IMG/VR virus record: IMGVR_UViG_3300009183_000383
Span: 1 to 22,799 of that record
Direction: 5' to 3' (one strand)
DNA length: 22,799 nt
Origin: a virus
Of this stretch, positions 19,380 through 22,799 are shown in pieces. The position numbers and the translations under genes were made by a program. The stretch's first letter is position 1. Each line of letters opens with the position of its first letter. The notes under the pieces are model-generated. The model was not told where the DNA came from and ran no database searches. It saw nothing but the letters and a program-made list of their open reading frames with translations.

Positions 19380-20384
19380 ATGGCTCATAATCTAGAAATG
19401 GAAAATGGCGAAGTTGCATTTGCACTTCGTGGAAAACCTGCTTGGCACAATCTTGCCAATCGCATCTTTAATCAAGATGAAGATGTTACTACTCAAATGA
19501 TGCTTGAAGAAGCAAAGTTAGCAAATTGGAATGTTCGTCTATCTCCAATCGCTGAGCACATTCCAGAATCTTGGAATGATGTATCTACTGCATCTCTCGT
19601 ATTGCGTGACAATCCATTCAATGGCGGAACTGATGTTCTTGCTACTGTTGGAAAGCGTTATAAGCCTGTGCAGAATGAGGAACTGTTTGCATTTGCTGAT
19701 GCAATTCATGATGCCAATGCTGATTGCCGTTGGGAGTCTGCTGGCTCATTGCGTAGCGGTAAAGTTGTATTTGGAACCGTGGACATTCCACGCACAATGG
19801 TATTAGACCCACAAGGTGCTAATGATGAGACTAAACTTTATTTAATTGTTTGGACATCTCATGACGGCTCTGTTGCTGTTCAAGCAGCCGTTACCCCTGT
19901 TCGTGTTGTTTGCCAAAACACATTGAACCTTGCTATGAAAAATGCAAAGCAATCATTCAAAATTCGCCACACACAATCTGTTGAAGGTCGAATCCAAGTT
20001 GCTCGTGAAACTCTAGGGCTTGCTCTAGGATACTTTGATGAATTTGAGAAGGAAGCGCAAGCACTCTATGCTCAATCAATTACTGATGCAGAATTCTCAA
20101 AGTTAATTCGCACAATCTATCCTAAGCCTGAAAAAGATGCTAAGGGTGCATTGACTAAGTGGGAAAACAAAGTTGTCTTAATTGATGATTTGTATCATAA
20201 CTCACCAACCAATGCTAATGTTAAAGGCACTAAGTGGGGTGCGTTTAATGCAATTACTGAGCGACTAGATTACTATCGCACAGGTCGTGGCAATTCTGAA
20301 ACACTAATGGCTGGTGCATCAGGATTTGACCCTGTTCTAACTGCTGAGAAAAATAAAATTCTCAAGTTAGTAAAATCATTTTAA
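19380..20384 (+). CDS. DUF932-type phage/plasmid protein
   Basis: 334 residues from the ATG at 19380, after ACCGAAAGGAAATAAATTC; the frame upstream runs through the promoter. The N-terminus (MAHNLEMENGEVAFALRGKP AWH, in the usual 'ge.pWHg' position), VGKRYKPVQNEELFAFAD, 'VVFGTVDIPR', TPVRVVCQNTLNLAM and FKIRHTQSVEGRI are hallmarks of the DUF932 (phage/plasmid-like TIGR03299) family. Members are abundant in phages and plasmids. They have been linked to DNA handling or recombination by context, but the function is unproven. It is the largest gene of the array and sits behind a full hairpin/DnaA/CRP control element. A strong terminator follows. Confidence 0.9.
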   Translation: MAHNLEMENGEVAFALRGKPAWHNLANRIFNQDEDVTTQMMLEEAKLANWNVRLSPIAEHIPESWNDVSTASLVLRDNPFNGGTDVLATVGKRYKPVQNEELFAFADAIHDANADCRWESAGSLRSGKVVFGTVDIPRTMVLDPQGANDETKLYLIVWTSHDGSVAVQAAVTPVRVVCQNTLNLAMKNAKQSFKIRHTQSVEGRIQVARETLGLALGYFDEFEKEAQALYAQSITDAEFSKLIRTIYPKPEKDAKGALTKWENKVVLIDDLYHNSPTNANVKGTKWGAFNAITERLDYYRTGRGNSETLMAGASGFDPVLTAEKNKILKLVKSF

Positions 20385-20395
20385 CTAAATGATTT

Positions 20396-20430
20396 AGCGG
20401 GGGAGAATAAAATCTCCCCCGCTTTTTATT
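20396..20430 (+). terminator. rho-independent terminator after the DUF932 gene
   Basis: AGCGGGGGAGA/TCTCCCCCGCT, a perfect 11-bp stem (20396..20406 with 20413..20423), loop of six, then TTTTATTT. It is the clearest terminator in the window. Confidence 0.9.
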
Positions 20431-20431
20431 T

Positions 20432-20509
20432 GATGCGTTAGATTAGTTTGGTTAAATCACTACACTGTCACTGTAGAGATCATGGGTTCAAATCCCATAC
20501 GCATCGCCA
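20432..20509 (+). tRNA. tRNA-Asp(GUC), CCA encoded
   Basis: Acceptor GATGCGT/ACGCATC, D arm GATT...AATC, anticodon stem CTACA/TGTAG with loop CTGTCAC (anticodon GTC). T arm ATGGG-TTCAAAT-CCCAT, discriminator G followed by CCA. It starts one base after the terminator and lies on the opposite strand from the other three tRNAs, which lack CCA. Confidence 0.93.
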
Positions 20510-20580
20510 AGCTGCTGGGCCCCCAATATTAGAGGCAGATATTTGTCTATACGGAGACTTAAAAAAATTCCTGGAATCTG

Positions 20581-20610
20581 TAGACATTTGTCAGTTGCGT
20601 CCGCTATAAT
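20581..20610 (+). promoter_or_regulatory. array promoter with full GACA/TGTC palindrome, leaderless start
   Basis: TAGACA (20581..20586), 18 bp, TATAAT (20605..20610); TTGTCAG at 20588 is 11 bp before the -10; GACATTTGTC overlaps the -35. The next ATG is only six bases after the -10, so the messenger should start at the ATG. Confidence 0.7.
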
Positions 20611-20616
20611 ACTCGC

Positions 20617-21264
20617 ATGGACAAGGAATTAATATCAAGCAAATACACATTCATATGTGATCCAAATGAATGTGACTCTTTAATCGAACTAACATCATCT
20701 GATGGATTTGGATTCCCATCAGGTGTGACAGAACTCACATGCCCATGTGGTCGCAAGACAACATTGTTGTCAGTGGAGCATGCTACAATTCAACCAACAG
20801 AAACGAAAGAGGAACAAATGGAAACAACAGTATCACCTGCAGTAGAATACAACCCTGACCTATTGGTTACATATAAAATTGTAAGCAATTATTCTGACCC
20901 TGAATATGCAACCGACAAGGTCCGCAATATTGAATGGGAACTACATAATGCTAGAACTAACTCTAAAGCAGTTAGCGCTATCCAAAATAGAATTGGATTA
21001 GTTAAAGATATTATCACTGAGGCATATAGTGATTCAGATGACCAAGAAACTCTTCGTTCAATTGCTGAAGCGCTTGACATTGAGTTAACACGAGATGTTG
21101 AGTGGTCTGCAACAATTGAAGTTAGCGGAGTTATTCAATTAGATTTACTTGCTGATTCAGATACAGATATTGAATCAGAAATCTACGACAATCTTTATGT
21201 TGAATCACAAAACGGTAATATAGAAATTACTGATACTGAAGTATGTAACGTAAGGGAGAACTAA
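20617..21264 (+). CDS. zinc-ribbon protein, in-frame with a second start (215 aa / 148 aa)
   Basis: 215 residues. The N-terminal ~52 residues (MDKELISSKYTFICDPNECD ... TCPCGRKTTLL) carry C14, C19, C42 and C44, a zinc-ribbon-like set. Residues ~53-67 (VEHATIQPTETKEEQ) are the translation of a complete array promoter and leader. M68 (ATG at 20818) follows AAACGAAAGAGGAAC and begins METTVSPAVEYNPDL, a 148-residue protein with an acidic, repetitive C-terminus (LLADSDTDIESEIYDN). Two products are therefore likely: a full-length protein from the leaderless start and the shorter one from the inner cassette. The first 52 residues may be a former separate gene that lost its stop. Ends on a TAATG overlap. 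Confidence 0.75.
   Translation: MDKELISSKYTFICDPNECDSLIELTSSDGFGFPSGVTELTCPCGRKTTLLSVEHATIQPTETKEEQMETTVSPAVEYNPDLLVTYKIVSNYSDPEYATDKVRNIEWELHNARTNSKAVSAIQNRIGLVKDIITEAYSDSDDQETLRSIAEALDIELTRDVEWSATIEVSGVIQLDLLADSDTDIESEIYDNLYVESQNGNIEITDTEVCNVREN
20767..20789 (+). promoter_or_regulatory. array promoter inside the 20617 reading frame
   Basis: TTGTCAG box (20767), 11 bp, TACAAT (20784..20789) with TGC before it. The leader CAACCAACAGAAACGAAAGAGG runs to the ATG at 20818. Confidence 0.65.
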
Positions 21265-21476
21265 TGTATTTTGAGTTGACTGCTCCTGATAGGCTATCCA
21301 TGGAGATGGCCTATTGGGATGCACAAATTACTGGACTTGACCCACAAGCAATGTCACCATTGACTTTCAACATTGGGACTGGTAGTATTGAGAAAGTTAG
21401 CAGGCTTAGAGATAAGTTTAATTTAATTGAATCTTATGTCTCAGACCACGAGCCTACAGGATACTTAAGGAGTTGA
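21264..21476 (+). CDS. small hypothetical protein (70 aa)
   Basis: MYFELTAPDRLSMEMAYWDA, then QITGLDPQAMSPLTFNIGTG and SRLRDKFNLIESYVSDHEPT. Beta/alpha appearance. Starts on a TAATG overlap after GGGAG and is followed by a GTG-start gene one base after its stop. Function unknown. Confidence 0.7.
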   Translation: MYFELTAPDRLSMEMAYWDAQITGLDPQAMSPLTFNIGTGSIEKVSRLRDKFNLIESYVSDHEPTGYLRS

Positions 21477-21477
21477 A

Positions 21478-21633
21478 GTGGACTATCAAGATGGATTTCA
21501 AGATGGAGTTAAGTTTAGCCGTGAGGTTATAATTAACAACATTCGCAAATGGGCTGAGGACCATGATGAGGGCGCAACCCTTGACTGGGTAGCAGACCGC
21601 ATTGAGTTTGGAACTTTAGATAATGACATCTGA
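21478..21633 (+). CDS. small hypothetical protein with GTG start (51 aa)
   Basis: (M)DYQDGFQDGVKFSREVIINN, then IRKWAEDHDEGATLDWVADR. AAGGAG stands five bases before the GTG, which fixes the start. The 'YqdGf.dG...REvI..ni..W' pattern recalls small proteins of aquatic phages. Overlaps the next gene by 11 bp. Confidence 0.7.
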   Translation: MDYQDGFQDGVKFSREVIINNIRKWAEDHDEGATLDWVADRIEFGTLDNDI

Positions 21634-21832
21634 GGATCTAACTAGATGGATTGGCTGCGACCAATGTGGCACGGCACAAGCTTTATACTTAGTTAAATTA
21701 ATTGACGGGGAATTATATTTCTGCAATCATCATTTAAATAAGAATAAAGGGGCACTTGACAAAGTGGCCTATGAAATTATACAATTGAATAAGACAGAAG
21801 AAATACCACAACTAACAGAAATGGCGGAATAA
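21623..21832 (+). CDS. small zinc-finger-like protein (69 aa)
   Basis: MTSEDLTRWIGCDQCGTAQA, then LYLVKLIDGELYFCNHHLNK. C12, C15, C34 and H36/H37 form a C-x2-C...C-x-H(H) finger, the same plan as 13334 and 16500. The helical tail is acidic. One base separates its stop from the next ATG. Confidence 0.72.
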   Translation: MTSEDLTRWIGCDQCGTAQALYLVKLIDGELYFCNHHLNKNKGALDKVAYEIIQLNKTEEIPQLTEMAE

Positions 21833-21833
21833 A

Positions 21834-22238
21834 ATGGGAGATAGAGCGAACTTCGTATTCGTAGACAGCAAGGGCGATTCAATCGTATTGTATGGACACT
21901 GGGCGGGACACAACATGCTTGCTAATTTAGCAGACGCAGTTGCCAAGGCTCGTTCACGTTGGACGGATACAACATATGCAACACGTATTGCTATTAGCCA
22001 ATTGGTTGGCGACCAGTGGAACATGGAAACAGGCTGGGGATTATCTGTAAATTCAATCTCAGACAATGAGCACCGAATTCCAGTAATCGACTTTAATCAG
22101 CAGACATTCTCTCTTCACGAGGAAGATGACTGGGCTAATACTCAGAACAAGGTCCGAGGAATGAAGAATGAAGCAATCTTTACACAGGACCTATCAACGT
22201 TTTGTGAAAAGTATTCTGACCAACTAGTTTCAGTTTGA
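21834..22238 (+). CDS. conserved phage hypothetical protein (134 aa)
   Basis: MGDRANFVFVDSKGDSIVLY, then GHWAGHNMLANLADAVAKAR and RIAISQLVGD...TGWGLSVN. The opening 'GDRANfvf....g..i.LYgHW.G' is a recurrent signature of a phage protein of unknown role. The ribosome site AATGGCGGAATAAA is weak, and translation is probably coupled to the preceding gene. Its stop codon is part of the -35 of the next promoter. Confidence 0.8.
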   Translation: MGDRANFVFVDSKGDSIVLYGHWAGHNMLANLADAVAKARSRWTDTTYATRIAISQLVGDQWNMETGWGLSVNSISDNEHRIPVIDFNQQTFSLHEEDDWANTQNKVRGMKNEAIFTQDLSTFCEKYSDQLVSV

Positions 22239-22264
22239 CAACGGCGCTCCTGGTCTACTATAAT
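22235..22264 (+). promoter_or_regulatory. sigma70-type promoter with its -10 in a hairpin loop
   Basis: TTGACA (22235..22240, overlapping the preceding TGA stop), 18 bp, TATAAT (22259..22264). CCTGGTCTA/TAGGCCAGG (22249..22257 with 22270..22278, one G-T pair) puts the -10 in its loop. No TGTCAG box, so it belongs to a different class from the array promoters. Confidence 0.65.
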
Positions 22265-22270
22265 TAGTTT

Positions 22271-22412
22271 AGGCCAGGGGCCTTTTGTTAAATCAGGGTG
22301 CGGCTATTAGGTCTTCACCTAGTCGTTAAATAATGCAGTCATTTACTTAATTCCTTTCGTTTAAACTAGCAGCCCTGATCTTAAATACCGTAGCTTTTGC
22401 TGCGGTATTTTT
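22271..22412 (+). ncRNA. candidate small RNA complementary to the AACGAAAGG initiation motif
   Basis: About 140 nt between the promoter at 22235 and a strong terminator, with no ORF above 60 codons starting near the promoter. Visible structure: 5' hairpin AGGCC-AGG-GGCCT; closing stem ATCAGGG/CCCTGAT (22292..22298 with 22373..22379) extended by GCTA/TAGC; inner hairpin TAGGT-CTTC-ACCTA (22308..22321). The remaining single-stranded part contains CCTTTCGTT (22353..22361), the exact complement of AACGAAAGG found before many array genes. Alternative: on the minus strand the same 9-mer precedes a 7-codon ORF (22319..22342), perhaps the remnant of a gene start. Confidence 0.5.
22383..22412 (+). terminator. 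rho-independent terminator
   Basis: AAATACCGTAGC/GCTGCGGTATTT (22383..22394 with 22399..22410), a 12-bp stem with one G-T pair and a TTTT loop, followed by TTGTTTG. Confidence 0.85.
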
Positions 22413-22496
22413 GTTTGCTCCCAAAAGAGTTGAGGGTAAAATATTTGCTTTACGTAAGTCAAATAAATTTCCCAGGAATTCCACTATTTGAGATCA

Positions 22497-22512
22497 TGTG
22501 GCATGTATCACA
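22497..22512. promoter_or_regulatory. imperfect CRP-like palindrome
   Basis: TGTGG-CATGTA-TCACA (one mismatch), within CATGTG/CACATG and a nested GGCATG/CATGCC inverted repeat. It is about 35 bp upstream of the -10 at 22548 and again follows a CCAGGAATT string. Confidence 0.4.
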
Positions 22513-22523
22513 TGCCAATACCA

Positions 22524-22553
22524 TAGACATATGTCAGTGGGGGATGTTACAAT
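22524..22553 (+). promoter_or_regulatory. array promoter with perfect GACATATGTC palindrome (for 22581)
   Basis: TAGACA (22524..22529), 18 bp, TACAAT (22548..22553) with TGT before it. The ATGTCAG box (22531) is 11 bp before the -10. Leader ends ATCAACGAAAGG. Confidence 0.7.
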
Positions 22554-22580
22554 TAAGCCATATCAACGAAAGGATATATT

Positions 22581-22799
22581 ATGCCAAATTGGGTATATAA
22601 CGGTTTAACTATCGAGGGTAATCCTGACCAAGTTAAATCTCTAATCAAGCAGATGAATAAGCCATTTGTTTATTCTATTACTGCAGTAGGTGATTTATCA
22701 TATGATGTCAAGCAGACTAAGTATGTTAATCCTATCTTTGCTTTTCATAATATCTATAACTATAGAGATGCTGGTATTACTGATGAGGTATATCATGGA
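22581..22799 (+). CDS. DUF1281-like phage protein, 5' part
   Basis: 73 codons are visible and the frame is open at the right edge. MPNWVYNGLTIEGNPDQVKS resembles the start of the DUF1281/Api92-like family ('MPNWc.N.ltv.G....v..f'), small phage proteins with a ferredoxin-like fold and unknown role. AACGAAAGG lies seven bases upstream of the ATG, and the unit has its own array promoter. Confidence 0.78.
   Translation, partial: MPNWVYNGLTIEGNPDQVKSLIKQMNKPFVYSITAVGDLSYDVKQTKYVNPIFAFHNIYNYRDAGITDEVYHG

Noticed and set aside
12432-20509. Prophage attachment site at a tRNA gene
   Set aside because: No integrase, no duplicated tRNA 3' end and no host genes are visible, so integration at these tRNAs is unsupported.
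22319-22342. 7-codon minus-strand ORF after AACGAAAGG
   Set aside because: Too short to call a gene and there is no minus-strand array promoter; kept only as an alternative explanation for the small-RNA candidate.

Overview
The window is almost certainly part of a double-stranded DNA tailed-phage genome. It holds a leftward block of tail-fibre-type structural genes, a holin, a class II ribonucleotide reductase, a secreted lysozyme, four tRNA genes, an A-type Fe-S carrier and a rightward array of very small genes. The AT-rich composition points to a phage of an actinobacterium, perhaps a freshwater or marine one. Supporting this are an r1t-like holin, a small protein (17692..17970) that resembles a family I associate with actinobacteriophages, apparent leaderless starts, and TGTGA-N6-TCACA sites of the CRP/GlxR type. 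The host is inference; no host gene is present.

Layout. (1) 1..3855, minus strand: four tail-fibre/appendage proteins and one baseplate-type protein, the first running off the left edge. (2) 3928..7238, minus: holin, adenosylcobalamin-dependent ribonucleotide reductase and a GT-B glycosyltransferase. (3) 7260..8281, plus: a secreted lysozyme-like endolysin and two tiny genes. (4) 8274..12376: a strikingly AT-rich cargo island with a sulfotransferase and a NodU/TobZ-type carbamoyltransferase on plus, then a three-helix membrane protein and an FAD-dependent halogenase of the tryptophan-halogenase family on minus. (5) 12425..13705: a candidate small RNA on plus, three tRNAs (CAU, UAA and GUU anticodons), an IscA-type protein and two tiny zinc-finger-like genes on minus. 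(6) 13706..22799, plus: a dense array of about 29 mostly tiny genes, one tRNA-Asp, a DUF932-type protein and a second small-RNA candidate.

The right-hand array is built from a reused expression module. It consists of an extended -10 promoter with a TGTCAG box exactly 11 bp upstream of the -10 hexamer, a short CAACCAA-like leader, an AACGAAAGG translation-initiation motif, and one to five genes coupled by TAATG stop/start overlaps. Several modules also carry a hairpin, a pair of DnaA-box-like 9-mers and a CRP-like palindrome upstream. A short promoter-to-terminator transcription unit near the right end contains the exact complement of AACGAAAGG. It is therefore a candidate trans-acting RNA that could address many of these genes at once.

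The two most interesting systems are the tailoring-enzyme island (halogenation, sulfation, carbamoylation, glycosylation) and this modular regulatory network. Functions come from motifs read by eye; no database search was possible.
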